Of a stretch of 64,000 bases of DNA, positions 58,002-64,000 are shown piece after piece (position 1 is the first letter of the stretch; each line of letters begins with the position of its first letter). Both the position numbers and the translations under genes were made by a program. Below the pieces are notes generated by a model. It searched no databases, was not told the DNA's origin, and worked only from the letters and a program-made list of their open reading frames with translations. This DNA comes from Alkalicoccus luteus (GTDB lineage Bacteria > Bacillota > Bacilli > Bacillales > Salisediminibacteriaceae): the NCBI GenBank assembly GCA_052061695.1, contig JBPZEY010000005.1. One strand, 5' to 3'.

Positions 58002-58031
58002 ATCATATCACGGGACGTTCCCGTCTGTAAA
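58002..58031 (-). promoter_or_regulatory. Promoter of the distal SAM riboswitch
   Basis: TTTACA (58026-58031), 18 bp, TATGAT (58002-58007) on the minus strand. The spacer holds a CGGGA-ACG-TCCCG palindrome. It is located just behind the ilvD stop. Confidence 0.65.
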
Positions 58032-58037
58032 GCAGAA

Positions 58038-59738
58038 TCAGAATTTATCGAGTCCGGCATCTGTAACTGCCCCTTTGGCAGAAGAAGATACAAGCGCCGC
58101 ATATTTAGCGAGCACGCCGGTTTTGTAACGCGGTTCAGGCGCCTTCCAATTCGCTTTTCGTGCTGCAAGCTCTGCTTCATCGACGTGCATGTTAATTTCC
58201 TGCGTGTCACTGTCGATGGTCACCTTGTCACCTGTTTGAAGCAGACCGATCGGACCTCCCATTGCCGCTTCAGGCGCAATGTGCCCAATGACAAATCCGT
58301 GCGAACCTCCTGAAAAACGGCCGTCTGTCATAAGCGCTACTTTCCCATTGAGTCCACGCCCGACGATCATCGCCGTGATGGACAGCATCTCCGGCATGCC
58401 GGGTCCACCTTTCGGACCGACGTTGCGGATAACAAGTACGTCGTGTTCCACAATTTCACCCGCTTCAATCGCCTTCGTTGCTTCTGCCTCTGAATCATAA
58501 ACTTTCGCTGTTCCTTCAAAGCGGCTGATTTTCTGACCGGACATCTTCGCAACGGATCCTTCCGGCGCAAGGTTTCCTTTCAGCACGACGAGCGGTCCTG
58601 TCGGCTTGAATGGGTTGTCGAGCGGCCGGATAACGTCCTGGCCTTCTTTCAGGGCAGGCGCTTCAGCAAGATTTTCCGCCATCGTCTTTCCCGTTACAGT
58701 CAGGCAGTCCCCGTGCAGCAGGCCTGCTGCAAGCAGCTCTTTCATTACGGCTGGCACGCCGCCGACTTCATACAGGTCCTGCATAACGTAACGGCCGCTC
58801 GGCTTCAGATCTGCGATATGCGGAACCTGCTTGCGAATACGCTCAAAATCGTCGAAATCGAGCTCTACGCCAGCAGAGTGAGCCATAGCCGTCAGATGCA
58901 AAAATGCATTTGTGGAGCCGCCAAGCGCCATCACGACCGTAATTGCATTCTCAAATGCTTTTTTCGTCATGATATCCCGAGGATAAATGTCGTTTCGGAG
59001 CAGATCGACAACGAGTTCGCCAGCCTGGCGGCACTCCTCTTCTTTATAATCGTTGACCGCCGGAGTCGAGGAGGAGCCAGGAATACTCATGCCTAAAGCC
59101 TCCACAGCAGACGCCATCGTATTCGCCGTGTACATGCCGCCGCATGCGCCGGCTCCTGGACAAGCGCTGCACTCTACTTTATGCAACTGTTCATCGTCGA
59201 TGATGCCTTCCTGATACTGCCCAACCGCTTCAAACGACGATACGATGTCAATATCCCTGCCGTCGAGCTTGCCCGGCGCAATCGTTCCTCCATATACATA
59301 AACAGCCGGCAGGTTCAACCGTCCCATTGCCATCAGACAGGCAGGAGTAGTCTTATCACATCCGCCGACTGCAACAATGCCATCAAGCCGCTCTGCTCCG
59401 ACAACCGTTTCAATCGAGTCTGCGATCACTTCCCGGCTCGGCAGGGAAAAGCTCATCCCTTCATGCCCCATTGCAATTCCATCCGCTACCGTAATCGTAT
59501 TAAAAATCATCGGTGCACCGCCGCCCGCGGCAGCCCCGCTTTTCGCCTTCACAGCAAGCTTGTCAATATGTACGTTACACGGCGTCACTTCGCTCCACGT
59601 GCTCGCGATGCCGATCATCGGTTTTTTGAAATCGTCATCGGTAAATCCTACCGCCCTTAGCATCGACCGGTTTGGCACCCGGTTTGCCCCTTCACTGATT
59701 ACTTTACTGCGTATACGCAAATCTTTTTCTTCACTCAT
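58038..59738 (-). CDS. ilvD: Dihydroxy-acid dehydratase
   Basis: Fe-S enzyme of valine, leucine, isoleucine and pantothenate synthesis. The 566-residue protein has the cluster ligands in VAVGGCDKTTPACLMAMGR near residue 120 and SACPGAGACGGMYTANTM near 195, and MTDGRFSGGSHGFVIGHI near 475. ATG start with GAGAGGA upstream. It is monocistronic here, outside any ilvBNC-leu operon, and depends on the Suf machinery. Confidence 0.96.
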   Translation of the reverse strand: MSEEKDLRIRSKVISEGANRVPNRSMLRAVGFTDDDFKKPMIGIASTWSEVTPCNVHIDKLAVKAKSGAAAGGGAPMIFNTITVADGIAMGHEGMSFSLPSREVIADSIETVVGAERLDGIVAVGGCDKTTPACLMAMGRLNLPAVYVYGGTIAPGKLDGRDIDIVSSFEAVGQYQEGIIDDEQLHKVECSACPGAGACGGMYTANTMASAVEALGMSIPGSSSTPAVNDYKEEECRQAGELVVDLLRNDIYPRDIMTKKAFENAITVVMALGGSTNAFLHLTAMAHSAGVELDFDDFERIRKQVPHIADLKPSGRYVMQDLYEVGGVPAVMKELLAAGLLHGDCLTVTGKTMAENLAEAPALKEGQDVIRPLDNPFKPTGPLVVLKGNLAPEGSVAKMSGQKISRFEGTAKVYDSEAEATKAIEAGEIVEHDVLVIRNVGPKGGPGMPEMLSITAMIVGRGLNGKVALMTDGRFSGGSHGFVIGHIAPEAAMGGPIGLLQTGDKVTIDSDTQEINMHVDEAELAARKANWKAPEPRYKTGVLAKYAALVSSSAKGAVTDAGLDKF

Positions 59739-59795
59739 GTCCTGTCATCCTCTCTTCTATACCTCTGCGCCTGTCACGCGAAAACTATAACCTTT

Positions 59796-59824
59796 ATCTT
59801 AACGACTTTCCCGCGTTTCTGCAA
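59796..59824 (-). promoter_or_regulatory. ilvD promoter
   Basis: TTGCAG (59819-59824), 17 bp, TAAGAT (59796-59801) on the minus strand. An inverted repeat TTCAGAAT-N9-ATTCTGAA (59831-59855) lies just upstream and could be an operator; the TTTTCAGAA part resembles a CodY half motif. The leader is about 50 nt with no T-box. Confidence 0.7.
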
Positions 59825-59932
59825 TGAGTTTTCAGAATTCAGCCGTTATTCTGAAAGGCACGCGTATTTGCGCGTTCAGCAGCAGAAGGAGTAAACTAAA
59901 GAAGCATCCTAACCTGGAGGAGGAGATTACAT

Positions 59933-61294
59933 ATGGAACGTGTTAAGCAATATTTGCAGGATCATGAAGAGCGGCTGCTGGAGCAGCTTCAGCAGTTTCT
60001 CGCCATTGAGAGCATCAGTACAGATCCTGAAAAGAAACCAGCGATGGAAGAAGCGGTCACTTTTCTAACGAAGTATCTGACAGAAATAGGCTTCGATAAA
60101 GTTGAGCGCCGTGAAACCGGCGGTCATCCGCTCGTTTACGCCGAATATACCGGTGCGGAAGGAGCACCGACTGCGCTTTTCTACGGCCACTATGACGTAC
60201 AGCCGGCCGATCCGTATGACCTATGGGACAGCGCCCCGTTCAGTCCCGAAATCCGAAGCGGCCGTTTGTTCGCCCGCGGTGCAAGCGACGACAAAGGACA
60301 GGTGTTTATGCACCTTGCCGTCTTTGAAGCGATGATGAAAACGGAAGGCCGTCTGCCTGTAAACGTAAAAGTCCTGATCGAAGGCGAAGAAGAAATCGGC
60401 AGCGAACACCTGTATACGTATCTGGACAATAATAAAGAAGAACTCGCGAGTGATTTTGCCCTCATTTCCGATTCCGGCATGGTCGATAAAGGAGTTCCAA
60501 CAATTTTATACGGTCTGAAAGGCTTCACCGGCCTTGAGGTCACGCTCACAGGACCAGACCGCGATCTGCATTCCGGTCTTTACGGAGGCGCTGTGAAAAA
60601 TCCGGCGATGGCGATGGCACAGCTGCTAGCCACGATGAAAAACACGGATGAACAAGTGACCGTGGACGGCTTTTATGAAAGCGCAGAGGATCTCCCGGAA
60701 GCAGAGCGAAAGCTCATGAACGAAGCACCGGGCGAACACTACCCGGAGACGACAGGAGTTCCGGAAACAACACCGGAAAAAGGCTATACGGCAAAAGAGC
60801 ATACAATGGCCAGGCCGACGCTTGAGGTAAACGGATTGTTCGGCGGCTACCAGGGTGCTGGCACTAAAACGATTATTCCATCTGAAGCAACGGCCAAGCT
60901 GACGTGCCGCCTCGTTCCCGGTCAGGATCCGAAGCAGATTCAGGATGCCCTCGTCCGCCATATTGAAGCACACGTACCGAAAGGCGTACGCGCTGACATT
61001 AAACGGGAGGCTCTTTCAGCGAAAGCGTACAAAGTGGACCCGAATCACCCGCTTCTGCAGAAGGCTGCTGAAAGCTACTCGGCCGCATTCGGGCGCGAAA
61101 CGGTTTTCGTACGCCTTGGCGGCTCGATTCCGGTGGTCGAATCGATCGACAGCGGCTTCGGCATTCCCGTCGTGCTGCTCGGCTTTGGTACACCGGAGGA
61201 TAACCTCCATTCGCCGAATGAAAGCTTTCCAGTCGAGCATTTCTCCAAAGGAATGGAAGTCCTCGCCGATTTTTATACGAAAGCAGCAGAATAA
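59933..61294 (+). CDS. M20 family dipeptidase
   Basis: A 453-residue zinc peptidase of the M20 (ArgE/DapE/carnosinase-like) group. Metal and catalytic motifs: FYGHYDVQPADPYDLWDSAPF near residue 85, RGASDDKGQVFMHL near 118, EGEEEIGSEHL near 152, and ISDSGMVD near 182. LHSPNESFPVEHFSKG near the end supplies the last His ligand. A dimerisation domain is inserted at about 195-320. It probably hydrolyses dipeptides in the cytosol. ATG with repeated GGAGGAGGA upstream; it is divergent from ilvD. Confidence 0.91.
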   Translation: MERVKQYLQDHEERLLEQLQQFLAIESISTDPEKKPAMEEAVTFLTKYLTEIGFDKVERRETGGHPLVYAEYTGAEGAPTALFYGHYDVQPADPYDLWDSAPFSPEIRSGRLFARGASDDKGQVFMHLAVFEAMMKTEGRLPVNVKVLIEGEEEIGSEHLYTYLDNNKEELASDFALISDSGMVDKGVPTILYGLKGFTGLEVTLTGPDRDLHSGLYGGAVKNPAMAMAQLLATMKNTDEQVTVDGFYESAEDLPEAERKLMNEAPGEHYPETTGVPETTPEKGYTAKEHTMARPTLEVNGLFGGYQGAGTKTIIPSEATAKLTCRLVPGQDPKQIQDALVRHIEAHVPKGVRADIKREALSAKAYKVDPNHPLLQKAAESYSAAFGRETVFVRLGGSIPVVESIDSGFGIPVVLLGFGTPEDNLHSPNESFPVEHFSKGMEVLADFYTKAAE

Positions 61295-61303
61295 ATGAGC
61301 ACA

Positions 61304-61346
61304 GGCCGGCGCATCCATCATGGGAGCACCGGCTTGTTTTTTTGCC
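61304..61346 (+). terminator. Dipeptidase gene terminator
   Basis: Stem ACAGGCCGG / CCGGCTTGT and T7. The loop carries a secondary CATCCATC/ATGGGAG pairing. Confidence 0.8.
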
Positions 61347-61352
61347 AAGGAA

Positions 61353-61539
61353 GCATGATAACTTGACTGCTGCGGTTGATACGTTCGGGCGCATGAATGA
61401 AAAGATTTTCGTTATAACGTACGCTGAATGATAACAATAATAAGATTTGACCCGAGAATGAAAAGATTCAGCATGAGAATGAAAACATTACGTTCGAGGA
61501 TAATAACGTCAGGGCTGCGGATGAAACGTTTGAGTCAGC
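61353..61539. repeat. Degenerate 21-bp tandem repeat array B
   Basis: Unit starts at 61353, 61374, 61395, 61426, 61456, 61477, 61498 and 61519. Six units are exactly 21 bp; the third and fourth are 31 and 30 bp. Each begins with GNNTGA or a close form followed by ACGTT/AGATT/ACATT (for example GGATGAAACGTTTGAG, GAATGAAAAGATTCAG, GGTTGATACGTTCGGG). The second half is poorly conserved. No gene is seen. It begins 7 bp behind the dipeptidase terminator. Confidence 0.8.
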
Positions 61540-61632
61540 CTGCCATTACCGGTACCGTTGACGTTTCCAGAAATCAGGCTGGCGCTTTTAATCTCCCTTC
61601 AACTCCGCCTGTTATAAAGACCGATCCCAAGC

Positions 61633-61678
61633 AAAAAGCAGGCTGCTCTCCTTCCAGGGAAAGCAGCCTGCTTAAAAA
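61633..61678. terminator. Strong hairpin downstream of ssrA
   Basis: Stem AAGCAGGCTGCT / AGCAGCCTGCTT with an A-run on one side. It can act as back-up terminator for minus-strand ssrA. Between the repeat array and this hairpin (61540-61632) nothing is recognised. Confidence 0.75.
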
Positions 61679-61685
61679 TGCCCAA

Positions 61686-61714
61686 TAAAAAACCACCAAA
61701 TATGTATTTGGTGG
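61686..61714 (-). terminator. ssrA terminator overlapping the mature 3' end
   Basis: Minus strand stem CCACCAAAT / ATTTGGTGG with a 4-nt loop and a T6 run. The 5' strand of the stem contains the encoded CCA end of tmRNA, so the terminator hairpin must be opened or trimmed during 3' maturation. Confidence 0.85.
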
Positions 61715-62076
61715 AGACGGCGGGAATCGAACCCGCGTCCAGGGATAACGCAACTTACGCTTCTACGAGTGTAGTTGATTTATTAGAATTTCGCCGCTGC
61801 TTCAGCCAATCAACAGGCTTCCGCAGGGCTAACCTGATTAATCTCCTGCCGTTTTCCTCAGGTGGAGGAAAACGACCGTAGCCCACTTAGAGTGAGTCCC
61901 GGATCCTTCACATGGGCGATGAAGGGCGGAACCGCAAGCAGGGTTTTTACGCCGCTGCTAGTGCGAAGTTTTCTTCTTTGTTGCCAACTATAGGCAAGGT
62001 GAGCGTTTTTACGAGGACACTCAGCTCGACTCGCCACGCAAATCCGACCTATCCCTGTCGAATCCAGAACGTCCCC
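61709..62076 (-). ncRNA. ssrA: Transfer-messenger RNA (tmRNA)
   Basis: About 368 nt. The 5' end GGGGACGTTCTGGATTCGACAG and the 3' end with T-arm GGTTCGATTCC and CGTCTCCACCA form the alanine tRNA-like domain. The tag frame at 61947-61985 reads GNKEENFALAAA and stop, so with the first Ala the tag is A-GNKEENFALAAA, ending in a proteolysis signal. It lies downstream of smpB with its own promoter. It rescues stalled ribosomes together with SmpB. Confidence 0.97.
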
Positions 62077-62122
62077 ATGCTTGAGAGAACGTTAAGGAGT
62101 GTGGACCTTAACGGTAACTTCC

Positions 62123-62150
62123 ATTATAACACAGTCAGCTGTATAGTCAA
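62123..62150 (-). promoter_or_regulatory. ssrA promoter
   Basis: TTGACT (62145-62150), 16 bp, TATAAT (62123-62128), minus strand, directly behind the smpB stop. A precursor leader of about 40 nt contains a CGTTAAGG/CCTTAACG hairpin (62089-62112) before the mature 5' end, probably removed by RNase P. Confidence 0.88.
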
Positions 62151-62152
62151 GT

Positions 62153-62620
62153 TCAGCGACCGAGCTGCTCGTCTTTGAATGCGCGCTGAATTTCACGCTT
62201 GGCGTCCTTCCGCTTTAAGTCTTCGCGCTTATCGAACTTCTTCTTCCCTTTACCGAGTCCAATCAATACCTTCGCGACTCCGTTTTTAATATACACCTTC
62301 AGCGGCACAAGCGTGTAGCCCTTCTGTTTTGTCAGACCGATCAGCTGATTGATCTGCTTGCGGTGCAGAAGAAGCTTCCGCGGACGCTCTGGTTCATGGT
62401 TATGACGGTTGCCCTGCTCATACTCACTGATATGCATATTGTGCAGCCAGGCTTCTCCATTGGAAATTCGCGCGAAGGAATCCTTCATGTTGACCCGGCG
62501 GTTGCGGATCGATTTAATCTCGGTACCGGTGAGCACCATGCCGGCTTCATACGTTTCTTCGATGGCGTAATCATGATTGGCTTTTTTATTTTGTGCAATT
62601 GGTTTGTTGAAATCGGACAT
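62153..62620 (-). CDS. smpB: tmRNA-binding protein SmpB
   Basis: Binds the tRNA-like domain of tmRNA and positions it in the decoding centre. 155 residues with the family core NKKANHDYAIEETYEAG, GTEIKSIRNRRVNMKDSFARI and a basic C-terminal tail (GLGKGKKKFDKREDLKRKDAKRE). ATG with AAAGGATG about 8 nt upstream. It sits between rnr and ssrA, the conserved bacillar order. Confidence 0.97.
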   Translation of the reverse strand: MSDFNKPIAQNKKANHDYAIEETYEAGMVLTGTEIKSIRNRRVNMKDSFARISNGEAWLHNMHISEYEQGNRHNHEPERPRKLLLHRKQINQLIGLTKQKGYTLVPLKVYIKNGVAKVLIGLGKGKKKFDKREDLKRKDAKREIQRAFKDEQLGR

Positions 62621-62663
62621 TGGCAGTGCATCCTTTCTTCGTTGCTTTCAAAACTGCCGCTGA

Positions 62664-62685
62664 GCCGGAGCATCACTGCTCCGGC
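62664..62685. other. GC-rich hairpin between rnr and smpB
   Basis: Perfect stem GCCGGAGCA / TGCTCCGGC with a 4-nt loop but no adjacent T-run on the coding strand. It may protect the rnr 3' end or weakly attenuate smpB. Confidence 0.55.
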
Positions 62686-62695
62686 ATGACGACTG

Positions 62696-64000
62696 CTATG
62701 ATTTCTTTTTTGCTTTACGGCGTTGTTTTTTTGGCAGGTTTTCATAAAACGGCTTTTTCTTGCCGCGTTTCTTTTTGCCGCCTTTTTTATCATCCTGCGC
62801 TGGTCCGCCTTCCCGCTTCGGCTTTCTGCCACGCTTTTTGGACGAGTCAATCACCTGAGCGGTATCTTTCCGCTTCGGACGACGCTTTTTCATGCCGATG
62901 ATTTCAAAATCAATAATCCGCTCATCGACGTTGACATTCGCCAGCCGGACTTCAAGCTCATCACCGATTTGAAACGTGGCTTTGCTCCGTTCGCCGACCA
63001 TCGCCAGACGCTTTTCATCAAAATGATAATAGTCGTCGGTCATGTAGCTGACGTGGACCAGCCCTTCGATCGTGTTCGGCAGGCGGACAAACAGCCCGAA
63101 GTTCGTGACACCGCTGATCACACCGGTAAACTCTTCTCCGATCTTATCCTCCATATACTGCACTTTTTTCAGGTCATCCGTTTCACGCTCGGCATCCTCT
63201 GCACGGCGTTCCATTTCAGAAGAATGCTTTGTCAGATCGGGAAGCTTCTCCTGCCAGTGGTCGACGGTCTGATCGTCCGTTTTGCCTTCGATCAAATACG
63301 TGCGGATCAACCGGTGTACAATCAAATCCGGATAGCGGCGGATTGGCGATGTGAAGTGCGTATAGAAATCTGCAGCAAGTCCAAAGTGGCCTGCGTTTTG
63401 AGGATCATATTTCGCCTGCTTCAGAGAACGGAGCAGCATCGTGCTGATCACAGGCTCTTCTGCTTCACCCTTCACACTTCGCAGCAGCTTTTGCAGCGCC
63501 TGCGGGTGTACGCCGTTAGCCGTTCCTTTAATGACATAGCCAAATCCGGCTACGGTTTCGAGGAACTGCGCCAGCTTTGTCTCATCCGGATCTTCGTGAA
63601 TCCGGTACACAAAGGGCAGCTTCAGCCAGTGGAAATGTTCAGCGACGGTTTCATTTGCGGCAAGCATAAATTCTTCGATCAGCTTTTCCGCCACGCTCCG
63701 CTCCCGAATTGTCACATCCGTCGGCCGGCCCTCGTCGTTAACGTGAACCTGTGCTTCTTTAAAATCAAAATCAATCGCACCGCGCTGAAACCGCTTTTTA
63801 CGGAGAACAGCAGCGAGCTCTTCCATGTCTTTAAAGAACGGGACGAGTTCTTTATAGCGATTCATGACTTCTTCATCTTCGTCTTCAAGAATCTTTCGCA
63901 CATCCGTATAGGTCATACGTTCATTCGTACGAATCACGCTTTCGAAAATCTCGTGGTGCACGACTTCTCCTGACGAGTTGATCTCCATGTTACAGGAGAG
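62696..64000 (-). CDS. rnr: Ribonuclease R, C-terminal part (5' end outside the window)
   Basis: Processive 3'-5' exoribonuclease of the RNase II/RNB family. The frame is open to the right edge and continues upstream as LSCNMEINSSGEVVHHEIF, so this is about the last 435 residues of an expected 750-800. Visible parts: the RNB domain with HFTSPIRRYPDLIVHR, an S1 RNA-binding domain with GVISGVTNFGLFVRLPNTIEGLVHVS, and a very basic Lys/Arg-rich tail of about 65 residues. It degrades structured RNA and acts in tmRNA-linked mRNA turnover. The N-terminal helix-turn-helix and cold-shock domains are beyond the window. Confidence 0.95.
   Translation of the reverse strand, partial: LSCNMEINSSGEVVHHEIFESVIRTNERMTYTDVRKILEDEDEEVMNRYKELVPFFKDMEELAAVLRKKRFQRGAIDFDFKEAQVHVNDEGRPTDVTIRERSVAEKLIEEFMLAANETVAEHFHWLKLPFVYRIHEDPDETKLAQFLETVAGFGYVIKGTANGVHPQALQKLLRSVKGEAEEPVISTMLLRSLKQAKYDPQNAGHFGLAADFYTHFTSPIRRYPDLIVHRLIRTYLIEGKTDDQTVDHWQEKLPDLTKHSSEMERRAEDAERETDDLKKVQYMEDKIGEEFTGVISGVTNFGLFVRLPNTIEGLVHVSYMTDDYYHFDEKRLAMVGERSKATFQIGDELEVRLANVNVDERIIDFEIIGMKKRRPKRKDTAQVIDSSKKRGRKPKREGGPAQDDKKGGKKKRGKKKPFYENLPKKQRRKAKKKS

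Noticed and set aside
61678..61881. 67-codon frame with VETAGIEPASRDN-like sequence
   Set aside because: It is the complement of the tRNA-like part of tmRNA; such spurious annotations over ssrA and tRNA genes are well known.
62723..63973. Plus-strand open frame of 416 codons opposite rnr
   Set aside because: Shadow of the RNase R coding sequence; no ribosome binding site or domain, and rnr motifs are unambiguous.
1..64000. Insertion sequences, prophage or other mobile elements
   Set aside because: No transposase, integrase, terminal repeats or phage genes were found; gene order is conserved with B. subtilis across most of the window.

Overview
The window is about 64 kb of chromosome from a member of the Bacillaceae (Firmicutes). 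Gene content and order follow Bacillus subtilis closely: the yui/yum/yut/yun block, sufCDSUB, metNPQ, gcvH, yusI, fadNAE, and rnr-smpB-ssrA all occur with B. subtilis-like neighbours. GC is near 50 %. Two surface lipoproteins have long Asp/Glu/Asn-rich linkers, and there is a TRAP transporter, an NhaC-type transporter and a futalosine-pathway gene (mqnE). These point by inference to a halophilic or alkaliphilic lineage. No phage, transposase or CRISPR was seen.

Layout. 1-0.7 kb: leader and tandem P1/P2 promoters of an rRNA operon that runs off the left edge. 0.7-4.5 kb: BirA-controlled bioY, then a TRAP transporter (dctQ-dctM-dctP). 4.9-18 kb: yuiD, yuiBA, yumB, yumC, yutM, mqnE, yuzB, yutJ, yuzD, yutI, a 2-hydroxyacid dehydrogenase, yutF, yutE, glpX, yutD and lipA, a block rich in flavin dehydrogenases and Fe-S assembly factors. 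18-26 kb: a sodium symporter, a lysine-riboswitch-controlled NhaC family transporter, thyA-dfrA, yunD, yunE, yunF. 26.5-31.9 kb: the suf operon. 32-33 kb: a mostly non-coding kilobase holding a small frameshifted gene. 33-36 kb: metNPQ under a SAM riboswitch. 36-44 kb: gcvH, yusI, an FAD oxidoreductase and fadNAE with FadR and cre sites. 44-50 kb: a YibE/F-like protein, a cell-surface nucleotidase, a stand-alone secY, and a DsbA-like gene with an in-frame UGA. 50-58 kb: a methionine/sulfur operon (metY fusion, sulfonate-type ABC transporter, acyl-CoA synthetase, homoserine dehydrogenase) behind two SAM riboswitches. 58-64 kb: ilvD, an M20 dipeptidase, ssrA, smpB and the 3' part of rnr.

Most notable observations. 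(1) The DsbA/FrnE-like gene at 49505-50095 has UGA exactly where the first Cys of the CPFC active site belongs. It has a strong upstream Shine-Dalgarno and a GG-loop hairpin 14 nt after the UGA, so it is a candidate selenoprotein. (2) Two intergenic regions (45.2-45.4 kb and 61.35-61.54 kb) carry degenerate tandem repeats with a strict 21-bp period and a shared TGAA-CGTT type core, just behind gene terminators. (3) Two SAM riboswitches precede metY, with a separate promoter between them. (4) A 60-residue gene at 32.2-32.4 kb has its own promoter and terminator but is broken by one extra base. (5) An AT-rich palindrome overlaps the yuiAB promoter and a Rex/FNR-type box lies upstream of yumB.
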